Below the pieces are notes generated by a model. The model saw nothing but the letters and a program-made list of their open reading frames with translations, searched no databases and was not told where the DNA came from. Below are positions 25,167-37,010 of a DNA stretch of 64,000 nt, in pieces. Source of the stretch: Macrotrachela quadricornifera (taxonomy: Eukaryota > Rotifera > Eurotatoria > Philodinida > Philodinidae); NCBI GenBank assembly GCA_022393335.1, contig JAJEKB010020795.1, positions 734,394 to 798,393 of the forward strand, in the 5' to 3' direction. Positions within the stretch are counted from its first letter, which is position 1, and every line of letters begins with the position of its first letter. A program made the translations under genes and the position numbers.

Positions 25167-26009
25167 CGTGAATGTAAACAAAACAAACTGAAGTTTTTTT
25201 TTATGCCTACAAAAGATTCAAGTGGAGATACTACGATTTCACAAGCAAATATTATTAATGGCAGGACATACTAAAGAACGAACATCTTAAAAATGATAAC
25301 AAAGTCTTAACTAAGTTTTATCTCGATTTATTTCAGTGATTCAATATTTATTTACCCTACTAAAAAAATTTGCTCCATCATGATTCAAAGTTTTTACAAT
25401 TTGAATATTTGCATATAATCTCATACTTATATGTATTGGTATCAACGATGATGTTTGAATAAATTTTACATTTAAAATATCGTTTCGAACTTTAAAATTA
25501 AATTAAAATTTTAAATTAATATTTGTGTTCATGTTCGAAAATGAGAAGCCACGGCCAAATAACATATCCTTACATTCTATTTGTTATTTTGTATTAAAAT
25601 GATCCAAATTGGTAATATAAAGATTTTGATTATTCGATCATTCAACGAATTGATTAATTAGATTCCGGCAATGCAAACACTAATCAAAATGTCTTTATTT
25701 TGAATTTGAAAAGGTTTATACGAACGATACGTGCGAGAGTTTAGAAATAAAGAAAATTCATTCGACTTCATCCTCATCCTCAAAACAAATGTACAACAGT
25801 AAAAAATTCGCAAATAATAATAGCTATGATGACAATCTCGACGTAAATTTTGTACTTTCAAATGAAGGAAAATTTGTTAGAAGAATTTTGAACGAATTCT
25901 GAATTGTTGTGTAGGATGATCAATAATATTAACAATTAAATATAGATATTTATTATTTTTTTTAAAAAGAAAAAAAACAAAATCTATTCAAAATTTAACA
26001 TATGATTAT
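25167..26009. other. Non-coding stretch
   Basis: AT-rich. No supported gene or repeat was seen. Confidence 0.45.
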
Positions 26010-27014
26010 TTATGGATTAATTCTAATACGAGTTTGAATATGAAATAAATTCAAATGAATCATCCAAGGAAATGGACAATCGTTTAGATCAACATTGAGC
26101 TCATACGATTGTGTTGTACGAAGATTATTCATACGAATAAATGTATGATCACAATCAAGAATTAGTTCAATTATATCTCCTGATGAAAAGTTAGTCTTAT
26201 ATCCATTTTCATTTTTTAAACATTTTCCATTCATATATACTTCGTCATGACCTGCCCAACCATATGCTGAATGTGAAGTATGAGAATTTGCTTGCATAGG
26301 TGTTGAATTTGAAATAATTCCAAAAAACTACCATGGATGCCTATCAAGATGTTCGATTTTCAAACGAATTCGATGGGTACCAATATTATATTCCATTTTT
26401 CCACGAATTTCTCCACTACTACCAGCGAGATTGAATTTATGACCAGCAATTTGACCATCTTCTTTAATATATACATGTCCATATGTTCGATCAAATACGT
26501 CTTGTTGATTTACACAAATATTCATTATGAAAGGAGGCTCTGTTTTTTGTTCTTTGATAGAGATACATGGTTCAGACACAATTTCTTTGAGTTTATCAAG
26601 TCTTTCCTTCCATTTTGTTAAATCTCGTTCATCATATTCATCATGTTCTCGATTTCTCTGTATTTGCTCAGCAATTACAATAATACCTATTGCATTCTGT
26701 TGTTCACTTGATACAGTCATTATTTCCACTTGTTCACGTGCTTTTTCAGCAGTTTCTTTTATTTTTTCAATTGATTTTGTTTCCCAAGTATTAATAAGAG
26801 ACATCAATAAAGTTTTTAAATTGGCTATTGCTTCAGTTGATGTTTGTTGAAAGTTTTGTATTTCATCAACAAATTCTTCAAGTCGTTGATCGAGTTCATT
26901 TCGATGTACACTTAAATCATTTTGACAAAATACAGCTTAGCATCCTTGACATTTTAGTATGCCTGATTTGTCAGCACAGATAGCACAAGTTTCTTTCATT
27001 ATTGTTGTCGACAT
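26010..27014 (-). pseudogene. B-box/coiled-coil/SPRY (TRIM-like) protein with two in-frame stops
   Basis: A single frame runs the whole 1005 nt on the minus strand from ATG at 27014. It shows a B-box-like zinc module (TCAICADKSGILKCQGC, stop, AVFCQNDLSVH), a coiled-coil of about 140 residues (for example WETKSIEKIKETAEKAREQ), then a B30.2/SPRY-like domain (FGIISNSTP, SAYGWAGHDEVYMNG, GDIIELILDCDHTF, PFPWMIHL). It is interrupted by TAA at 26937-26939, one base from a TCA serine codon expected after the last CxxC, and by TAG at 26328-26330 after DRHPW. No frameshift is present. TRIM-like proteins act in ubiquitylation or scaffolding. Two clean substitutions in an otherwise open 335-codon frame suggest a young pseudogene. 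Stop-codon readthrough is less likely, since no such mechanism is known here. Confidence 0.75.
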
Positions 27015-29441
27015 ATTGTCTTGTATAAGAATAAAAAAAAAGTCTTATGAAATGATGATTAGAAAATAACTAAATAAATATCTTTTGTCTGCTTATCTTT
27101 CTTTAGTGAATAACTGTAGAACAGAAATGAAAAAAAAACAAGTGTCTTTTATCTCTACACTACATGCATACTAATATGAGACATAAACTTGTTTAAATAT
27201 GATATTTAAAACTGTCGAAGAACTTATTGTAATTCTTATATACTAAATTTTATGTAAGCAAGATTCTATTTTCAATATTTTTCCGAAAAAAATTCATCAG
27301 TATCAAATTTATAGTAATTGAATTTGGCATATATTGATAGGAATTTTTTTTTTCTAAAGTAGTCACATCTATTCATATCATAAAATGAATTAAATAAAAT
27401 ATATATCTTTTATCTATTTAAAAATTCAAAATTTTATTAGTTAATGATGCCTTATTGAATTCTACATTGATTTTCTACCGTAAAACTGTTTTAAGAATTT
27501 CTATCATTTATAATTAGTATAAAATTTCATTAAAAGAATAAAAGAAAAGGATAGAAACATCGGGTCTGATCTAGTCCGATTAAAAACTTAACTTATTCGA
27601 TCTGCAAGAGAATTCTTATTCCATCAAGATTATACCTATGACTCATTTTGAAGTCTAATATTAATGTTAAATAACCTACTACGCGAAAGTTTTGTTACAT
27701 CTGCGTATTATAGATAAACGAAAATTATCGGATATTAATGAAAACATATCTGATACATCAATTTTATCATGAATAGCAATTATTTCCTTTTGACAAAATT
27801 GAGAACATATATTCAAATATAAGTTCGTTATTCCACTGATAAATCTAGCAGTACAATGATTCAACAATTGTTACCTTGCTATAAATATAAGTCATAATGA
27901 AATATTTTAGAGAATCTCTCGAATAAACTATTGTAAAAAGTAAATTAAATCATGAAATCATAAAATTCATCAAAACATATTAGAATCAAATAATTAATGA
28001 TTGATAATAATCTTCATTCTCTTAATTAGTTATGTTTAAATTATAAATTAAAATAGATATCAATAAATTTTTATTGCAAAAAAAAAAACAATCATTTTTT
28101 GAAATTATTATATAAAAATCCATTCTCGTTAATATGTGACAACAAATGTTACTGTCTATAAATATAGAAAGTTATTGAATGACTCAATTTATCCACTAAT
28201 AGATAGATCAGGTAAAATTGACATAATCTAAATAAATAATAATAAAAAATTTATTTAATAAATTGTTTTTATCATACTGTTTTATAGGTTGAATATTACC
28301 CATGAATTACGATGCATACTGTTCAGGAACATAGGTTGCACAAAAATTTGGAGAAGTTACAGACGTGGTTTGATGCTGATCAACTGTTTTTATTATACAG
28401 AGAGAAACATGAATAAAACAATTGTATTTGTATATGTTTATTATTTTTATAAATAGTATTCATTAATTGAGACGGATATATAACACCTATTGAAAAAAAA
28501 ATAAATATTATTAGTTAAGTTAATTATTGCATAAGTAAATCTCTATTTAAAACTAAACAATCTTATGTAAATTGTAGATCTTTACATGCTACATCTTGTA
28601 GATACATAAACCGATCATTGATTATAGAACATTCGTTATAGTTAATAATGAAATCAAATGAAGAAATATATATTATTAATATATAAAATAGAACATTTTA
28701 TCTGATAAATTTAAAGATGTAAAATTTGAGAAGTTTCACTATTAGTTATATTGTTAGATTAATTTAAAAAATTCACTCACTGAATATATTATATGAATAA
28801 TATAATAATTGTCGTAGAGAATAAAAATTTGATAATTTGTTTTTACACATAAAAAGAAGTACATAATCCGTGAAACTATTTTTAAAAAAAAAACCCATAT
28901 AAAATCCTTACATTAACTATTACATTATACTTACAATCAAATATGAATGTATAAAGACGTATTGTATATTAATACTATCGATTGACCATACCTTGCTGAA
29001 GGTATACAATTCGAAATGAATGGTTGTACAGACATAGCTGTACATATCCAATATGATTGAAAGTAAAAAAACACATGTTGAAGGGATAATCATTCATGTA
29101 TATCGTGCATATAAGTATAATGGATGAGTAATATATGACGTTATTTATGTCGATGTTTAGTTGGTAATAAGTATAGAATAGAATAAGAATATTTTATTCT
29201 TATATGATGAAACATTATTATTAATGATATAAATTAGTTAGTTTTTTTCTGTTATTCATATATGCAATAATGAATTCAAACGATTTGTATAACATCTATT
29301 TATTGTTATTTGCATAGGTCAATTCTTTTTATAATGAACTACATTATGAAGATATTCGCATTCAATCATCATTAATCTCATATTCAACATTAATGAATTG
29401 TTTTACAGAATATATTTATTATAGAGATATATGAAAAGAAT
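27015..29441. other. Non-coding stretch
   Basis: 2.4 kb, very AT-rich, with no protein-like frame on either strand and no clear repeat. Confidence 0.45.
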
Positions 29442-30105
29442 AGGAGTATTACGCAGTGAGGATGAATCATAAAAATCAGATGAACATGTCTTATGATAGA
29501 GTGAAATAAGTTCTTTTGAATGATATGTGATTTGTTCATTCAAAAGGAAAAATATAGAGGACTTCTAGAATGCATCATTAGCAGGTGTACCAAAAGTTTA
29601 ACGACATTTTTCGTTTCGCATACATCCCGGCTTGAGAAAATGATAAAATCTTGATTTTTTTTTTCTTAAAAGATGTGTCACGAAAAGCTCCACAAAAACA
29701 GTATACAGAAATTCCTATCAGTTGATTTCCATGGTATATTCTATACTCAATATAAATAACCTATATGGTTGTACAATGAACTAATGTTGAGCATGATAAA
29801 ATTGTTTAGAAGGCCTTCTTTGTTTTGTAGTAGAGATTTGTTTATACAACTTATGTAAAGCTTTTGACAGCTCATCTTTCAAAACAAAAATCATGCTATC
29901 GTTTTCTCAAACCGAGACATATGCGAAACGAAAAATGTTGTTAAACTTTTGGTGCACCTATCAATAATGCATCTTAGAAGACCTCCATATTTTTTATACG
30001 TCAGCCTTATTCTTTTCTTATGAATGAACAAGTCATATATCATTCAGAAGAGCTCATTTCATAATAATCTGATTTCTATGATTTATCCTCATCGCGCAAT
30101 ACCCC
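29442..30105. repeat. Foldback element
   Basis: Left arm about 29442-29680 and right arm about 29880-30105 are inverted copies: GGAGTATTACGCAGTGAGGA at the left end pairs with the complement of a GGGGTATTGCGCGATGAGG-type right end. Inner blocks such as CCAAAAGTTTAACGACATTT also match their inverted partners. Total 664 bp, no coding frame, no obvious target duplication. Confidence 0.75.
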
Positions 30106-32150
30106 GAAACATTTGTACGGATACTTTTGCATCGTGGATTATTATTATTGCTTCGCCAAGGGTGACGATTCATTTGCAAATATATAAAGAATACAGTTAA
30201 AGCTATACGAAAAAGAAAAAAAAAGCTTTATTATTTAATCTCTATAACTTTGAGGAACTTTTCAGCCTTTAACTTGATAGTTATCGCTGTTTTTTTAGTT
30301 CTTCTAAATAGGGATGTTACTTTATTTCTATGTTTCGTTATAATAAAGAATAAAGACTGATTCATGCAAATATTCTTGATTGCATTCAGGAATTAAATCA
30401 TGAAATTGACTGTATATCTACAGGCTTGTCCGCAAGCATTGATTATGGCTCACTGTCACAGCAGAAGCAAAGACTATAGGGTACCCTTAGGTCTTCCAGA
30501 GCTGAATTATGCGAAAATGTTTAGTACTTAAGGGTACCCTATAATATAGTAATTGAGAACGCAAGAGTATCCTCAACATATAGTATTTGAGGACATAAGG
30601 GTGCTCCTAAATGTTTTGTTTCCACGTTGAGAGGGGAACGGACCGTATTTGCCAACAAACGTATCTTTATTTTAACTTTATTTTTATCACAAATCGTCGT
30701 TCTTGACTCTATTCTTTCTATATAAGATTCTCGCCTGATTTATAAGATCTTGTGGAAGTGACAATAATCAGGTAGACAGAATCTTGGATGATGAAGCAAG
30801 AAAACCAAAGTCTGGAAAGAATCTTGCACTTCTTGGAAATTAGGACAGATTCTTTTTTTATAGTACAGAACCATTTTCTTGCATTTTTTTTAAATACCAT
30901 CTTCCTATTATATACAGACATTCATTATCAATTCTATTTGCACTTTATAGGTTCACAACAAAAACAAATAAAGAAAAAGAAACATCGATAAAGCAACACT
31001 ATAAAAAAAGAGAAAACAAGTTCAACTATATCAGGATAACAATCTTCATTAAAGAGTAAATGTTAAAACTGTGCTGTAAAAAAAAACCATCCATTTTGAA
31101 TAGCTTATGATAAAGAAAAGTCATGACCACATTTTCATTCGAACAATCTTGTTTAACAAAAAAAGAATGGACGTCGGCCTTGTAATTCTGAAAAGAATCT
31201 TTATATGGTTCTATCTATCGTTAGAAAGACGCTTGACTGAAGATCAAGATAAAAAAAATCTTCACAATTTTTTTCTGAAAAACAAGAATCTGACAAGAAC
31301 AGAGCCAAGAATGTCGACTTGTATACAAATAAAGATTATCTTTATTTTTATAACGTAAAGATAAAGTAACACTCCTAGTTCTAAATTCAAAAGAAAACAA
31401 TTCATTTTCAAGTGAGTTGATGTGTGTCATGGATACATTTGATTTCCATCATTTATATTATCTCAGTCATTTTCATTTATAAACAATTGTATTTGTCTTT
31501 TTTATTTTTTTTTCTCATAGAAAAATCTAGAAAACCAAATGTAACTTGTACTTTTTTTAATTTTAATTAGCTGTTTAAATTACATGAATGCCGTTGGCTG
31601 CACGTTCCTTATTTCATAGATATCATGTCTTTATTTCTTTCTGTTATCTAGATCTTTTTTTTTTAATGTTCTCTTTTCATTTTTCTATTATGCAGTAACA
31701 ATATATGGTTTCTCTTTATATATATTATCTGAAATTCTTGTCGATTATAAGAGAAAACGATATTTGTTTGTATCTGTTATTTGTTGTATTGTCAAGAGAT
31801 TTTCTACTATTGAATATAGAGATTGAAGGTTTGTTTAGAAGATAATTATAGTTTGACATCTCTTAATCCTAAGAATAAAAAGAGAAGAACGTAATAATAG
31901 TGAACATTTAACCTACAGCAGCATTTGATGACTATATTTCCTATGAAATCTAACAAGGTTTTTTTTTAATCTCTTTTTTTTTTCCTACGCATATCTTGTA
32001 TTAGATAGTAATCCGACACATAAAAGTACATTCAAAGAAACTATATAAAAAAGTCTATTTCATTCATCATCTTATTATTATTTTTTTTAACGTGTCAGTG
32101 TAATAAACGATTGAAGCGAAAGAAATAAACATCATATATATTTGTAAATC
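30106..32150. other. Intergenic stretch with one perfect hairpin
   Basis: Nothing coding was recognised. A 15-bp perfect inverted pair, TATAGGGTACCCTTA at 30475-30489 and its complement at 30529-30543, brackets 39 nt. It is followed by related GAGGACATAAGGGTGCTCC-like words to 30620. A 3' splice-like or promoter signal for the next gene could not be fixed. Confidence 0.45.
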
Positions 32151-33315
32151 ATGTCAAACTTAACGAATTCATCAATATTATCATTGACTTTAAGTAATAT
32201 ACAGGAACAAATGATTATCTATGGAATGCCGTTAATATTGTTCTTTGGATGTGGTGGTAATATGATAAATTGTGGTGTTTTTCTCCAAAAAAATTTACGT
32301 TCAAATAGTTGCAGTATTTATTTAATTGCATCATCAATTTCTTATACGATATTGTTAGGATTTGCTCTATCCAAGGTTTTATATTCTGGTTTTAATATTG
32401 ATCCATTAACATATTCACTTGTCTATTGTAAAATTCGTCCTTATTTAATTAGTTCTCTTTTCATGATCTCTCGAACATATATTGTTCTAGCTTGTATCGA
32501 TCGTTATGCACTTTGTTCACGTCATGTTCGTATACGAGCATTTAGTCGTATACAAATAGCATTGCGACTTCTTCCAATTATTATTATCATTTGGATCTTC
32601 ATACCTATTCACATTGCTATCTTCAATACGATTGTATCAAATCGATGTATCATGCCTGGTTTATATAGTCTTCTGTATGCAGTATATGCTGTTATTTGTG
32701 CAGGTATTCTTCCTCCATCACTTATGATTATTTTTAGTCTATTAACTTATCGTAATTTACAACTTATGCGACAACGTATTGTACCTATAGGTACCACTCA
32801 AAATTCATATGTGCGTATCAAAAAAATTGATTATCAAATAATAAAAGTAAATATTGATTTATTTTTCTTCTTTTAAAAATTTTTATATTATTAAAAAATA
32901 GATGCTGTTTGTTGAAGTTACTATCTATTTCATAACAACATTACCATTTCCAATTAATACTGTTTATGGAGCTGTTACAATGAATATCGTTAAAAGTAGG
33001 GATCGAGCAGCTATTGAGAATTTCTTAACATTTCTTGCTGCTTCAATCTTACAATATTTGAATGCTTCGGCAGCAATGTACTCTAACTTGGCTACGTCCA
33101 CAGCTTTTCGATCTGAATTCAAAAAATTGATCATAAATTGCATTAGACTTGATTGTATATTCAAAGCTAATGTTTCCAATAGACCAGTACCAGCTGTTGG
33201 ACGTCATATAAATAATGCTTATGAAGATTATATTACAGTAAAGAAGCAAAAAATTAATGCTTCATTAGTAGGTGAAGCTACATTTGAACCAACTCATACT
33301 AACAAGGTTATTTAA
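32151..33315 (+). CDS. Rhodopsin-like GPCR
   Basis: Two exons, 32151-32846 and 32902-33315, with a 55-nt GTAAAT...TAG intron at a codon boundary; product 369 residues. The N-terminus carries Asn-Xaa-Ser/Thr sites (SNLTNSS). TM1 reads MPLILFFGCGGNMINCGVFL, a YCKIRPYL segment opens TM3, and IDRY matches the DRY triplet, unlike the IDQF of the 5.6 and 13.7 kb receptors. TM4 (LPIIIIIWIFIPIHIAIF) and TM5 follow. The second exon adds TM6, TM7 (LTFLAASILQYLNASAAMYS) and a long tail with FRSEFKKLI. The overall layout and the short intracellular loops place it in the same broad family as the duplicated pair. The ligand is unknown; a chemosensory or peptide receptor at the plasma membrane is inferred. 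Intact. Confidence 0.88.
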
Positions 33316-35781
33316 TAATTATTTTAACACACAATTTGAACTATTTGCTTTAATGTTGTGTGTAGTCTGCTTATATTTGAAAGTTTTGCTTGAAATTTTT
33401 ATGTAAAATATTTAAGAGAATTTAGTCGAAATATCCTAGTTTGCATTGAAAGAATACAATTAACTAATTTAAAAAGTGCTTATCCATGAAGAACTGATGA
33501 AAACATATAATTTCGTAGAATATGATTGAATAGTTCTAAGATCCTTTCAATTGTGCTCTTTCTCAAAATATAAGATTTTCTTGACTGAAATTAATGAATG
33601 AGCAAACTACAAAAAAGAAATCAACGATTTCGAAGACAAAACTAAAAAAAGTTGAGAAATTAATAATCTCAGAGAATCTCAAAAGATTTCTACAAGAACT
33701 TCATCGGAGTCCCTATTCTAATATTTCAATCAAAATTAAATAATGAATCACGTCACATGTTCACTAAATCTGATATTGAATTGGAATTCGATTTATAGCG
33801 AATATATTTATAAAATATCCTATATTAACCTATCAATCAACTATATAATTTTCAAATAATGTAACACATATATTTATCTGAACTGTTTTTTTCTGAATTT
33901 TATTCTGCATAAATACGTTTCATCGTTCATGGATTATTGATGATAACTACATAACTTTCAGTGTTTGTAGAGCATTTAATAACATGAATCTTTTATTCGA
34001 GTTTATAAATTCTTCATATAAAATTTTCTTTAGGGCCACCCAAAAGTAATGTCATCATGATCTTAATTCCTTACAATAAGCAAAAAAAGAATTATCGTAG
34101 TAATTAAATTTTGATAAGATTTGTTTCTTTCCCATATATGCTAGTAGTATGAATGCTCGTATATACTTTTTGAATAATGTTCGATAGGAAGATGATAGAG
34201 AACTGTGGTTTTCACCGTTGGAAATAGTAAATTAGATCCCACATCACGACTTTTTACAGTGAGAAAGATACTTCATTTATTTTTCTAAAGAATAAAGGTC
34301 AATGCCAGGATGTATGAAATGATCAATACAAATATCTAATTATTAGATGGATGATTATTAATTTATTTAGAAAATGTCGAGATTGATTGGGCGTAATCTT
34401 TTACAAGTGCAATTTTTTTATCGGCGTTGCGGCGCAGTTTGATCGCAGTTAAACGCATGTAATGCATTGAACGATGTGTTACTGATTTTTCTAGTCTGTT
34501 TTTTGTAAAGTTTTCAGTTGTTTTTTTTCAAGAATAAAACTATCCCGTGAGTTCTTTACAGTAAACATTCAATAATAAAGTTCACATTAAAACCGATAAT
34601 CCAAGATTTATAAACGGTACGAGACTGAGATGGTTAAATTTAATTATTTAGAGATAAAACACCTTCCAGAAGAAACTCTACTACGATTTTCTATAAACTT
34701 TTATGAATAAAAAAAAAATATCTTTCCAATGGTTAGAAAATTAAATAAAAAACCTTTCAGAAATCATATAAAAAAATCAATAACATACAGTTCGATGTAT
34801 CTTTATATGCCATTAGTACATATGCGAGAGAAACAGATCTTATCAAAATTTTAGTATTATGATATTAGCTGAATAGCAACCAAATAACATAGAAAATATA
34901 ATTATATAAAAAAAATAATTTTTTTTTTGGTTTACTATATGGAATTAAGACCTTGATGACACTATTTTTGGATTGCCCTTAGTAGATGACAGATGCTTAC
35001 TTAAGATATATTTTCATCAGCATCACTCCATAGCTTACGAGCTTAATTTTGCATTAAAATTTTTTCTTACATTATGGTAACATATGAAATAAGCTAAAAT
35101 CTCGTTCTCAAAAATTATCTTTTCATGATGATACCGAATTTCTATATGTCACAATTTAATTTTTATTCAATATTAATAATTGTCTAATAAAATGTCGTAG
35201 ACCCATAATTGCTATTTGGATTCGAGAATACTTGTTCAATTGATAGAGAGAATTTTTTTTCTTCACTTCCCTTTATCAATCATAATAGACATTAATAGGA
35301 AAACTAATTTTCAAATATGATATAAACATTAATCTATTCATTTATATTATATGAATATTTTTACTTGTTTGTTTGCTCTATAGTAATATACTAAAGTTCG
35401 ATTTTATAAGTTTTCTCACACGAAAAGAAAAATATTTAAAAATATCTTATGAATACATATATATATGAATATAAATTTATGAATTTGTTATTAAAATAAT
35501 CCAATTGTTAAATATAGTCAATATGTTTATCTTTATTACTGATGTAGATAGAAAGATTTTGCAATTAATATTCAATTTTTTTTTGCATGTTAATTTTTTC
35601 TATTAGTTTATTTAAAATAATTTACTAATGAATAAGAATGCATAAATCATTTTTCGACGAGTATTACTTAATGTTTCCTTTCTCGAATGAAATATTGTAT
35701 ATTAATATGATAAATTTTCTTTTTCTATCCTATTTATAAAATTGGTTAAAGAGTTCACATTTTTACATTGACTAAAGTTCA
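33316..35781. other. Intergenic stretch between two GPCR genes
   Basis: No gene seen. At 34034 the string AGGGCCACCCAAAAGTAATG looks like a mariner-type terminus, but no partner was found. About 90 nt from 34165 (ACTTTTTGAATAATGTTCGA, then TAGGAA) resemble 46680-46770, so a diverged dispersed repeat is shared. Confidence 0.4.
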
Positions 35782-36745
35782 ATGGATATATTTGAAATCT
35801 TATCTTCTCTCTTAATGATTATATGTAGTGTATTTGGTATTATTTGTGCAATTATATTTATTATTATAGTAGCAATTCATTCTCAATGTCAAACATTAAA
35901 TATTTTTCTTGTACTTAATTCAATGATTGCTGGTTTTATTGCTAATACAACTTGTGTTTGTCAAGGTATTTATCAAATATTAAATATTGGCTATGATATT
36001 CTATGTCCAATTCGTGGTTTTATTTTACATCTTGGTACTGGTCTTCTTTATCATACATTATGTGTTCAAGCTCTTCATCGTTTTTTAGTTACATTATATT
36101 CAACAAGACGATCATTTCAAACAAGAAAATTCTATATATTCATAGTAATTCTACAATGGTTAATTTCTTGTTCTGCTGGTCTTCCTTTTTTTCTTACTGG
36201 TCGAATTAGATATCAATCTGATAGTCGTATATGTCAAGTAAGAATATATATAGTTTGTAATATTATTATATTTATTATTTAATACTCTTGTATAGATACC
36301 AATGGAAGATAAATGGGGTTTTATTTATTTTGGATTAATTATTTTTTTCTTTCCAATATTAATAATTATTTTAATATATATTAATATTGTAAAATATATG
36401 AAAAACAATCCATTTTCAACAACTAATCGCTCAAATATAAATACTCAACATCGACAACAATCTGAAATTCGTCTTATTCGTCGTATACTTATGATTGTTA
36501 TTATTTTATTTATACTTGGTTTTCCTTATACATTTATTTTTATTGCATTAGAAATTCATCTTATACCATCATGCCCATATATAACACGAATTAGTTATAT
36601 ATTTATTACATTTGGTCAAAGTATAACAATGTTAATTAATTTAATTATAACTGATGATGTAAGAAAAGCTTTAATAAATATAATCATGAAATATTGTACT
36701 ATTCGAAGAGTTCAAGTAAATTGTTTAAATGTTATAAATGCCTAA
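35782..36745 (+). CDS. Rhodopsin-like GPCR, divergent
   Basis: Exons 35782-36237 and 36296-36745 with a 58-nt GTAAGA...TAG intron; product 301 residues. Seven hydrophobic segments can be laid out: TM1 (SLLMIICSVFGIICAIIFII), TM2 (IFLVLNSMIAGFIANTT), TM3 ending in VQALHRF where DRY would be, TM4 (FYIFIVILQWLISCSAGLPF), TM5 (IYFGLIIFFFPILIIILIYI), TM6 (ILMIVIILFILGFPYTFIFI) and TM7 (SYIFITFGQSITMLINLII). A short tail TDDVRKAL follows. A basic third loop with several Ser/Thr residues precedes TM6. This subfamily (HRF instead of DRY, TDDVRK after TM7) is distinct from the other three receptors here. Short N-terminus, no signal peptide needed. Intact; ligand unknown. Confidence 0.87.
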
Positions 36746-37010
36746 TTTAACACCAATTCAATGATTTAATTAAAAATATTGTATATATTATATTATGACT
36801 TTGTTTTTTTTTGACGAATAAAATTTCAAATGTTAGTACATTCATTTGAATAATAAAATAATTCGAATGAGAATTTATATTTGTGAAAAATTAATTGAAA
36901 TAAAAATCTAAATAAATTTTTATTAATTATAGTAAAGCACGTATTTTCATATGAGTAAGTCCTTAATGACGTTTATTTATTAGAAAAGAATTGAATGAAA
37001 AAAAAACTAA

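Noticed and set aside
26337..26850. Plus-strand frames opposite the B-box/SPRY pseudogene
   Set aside because: Antisense shadows; serine- and phenylalanine-rich composition mirrors the coiled-coil codons.
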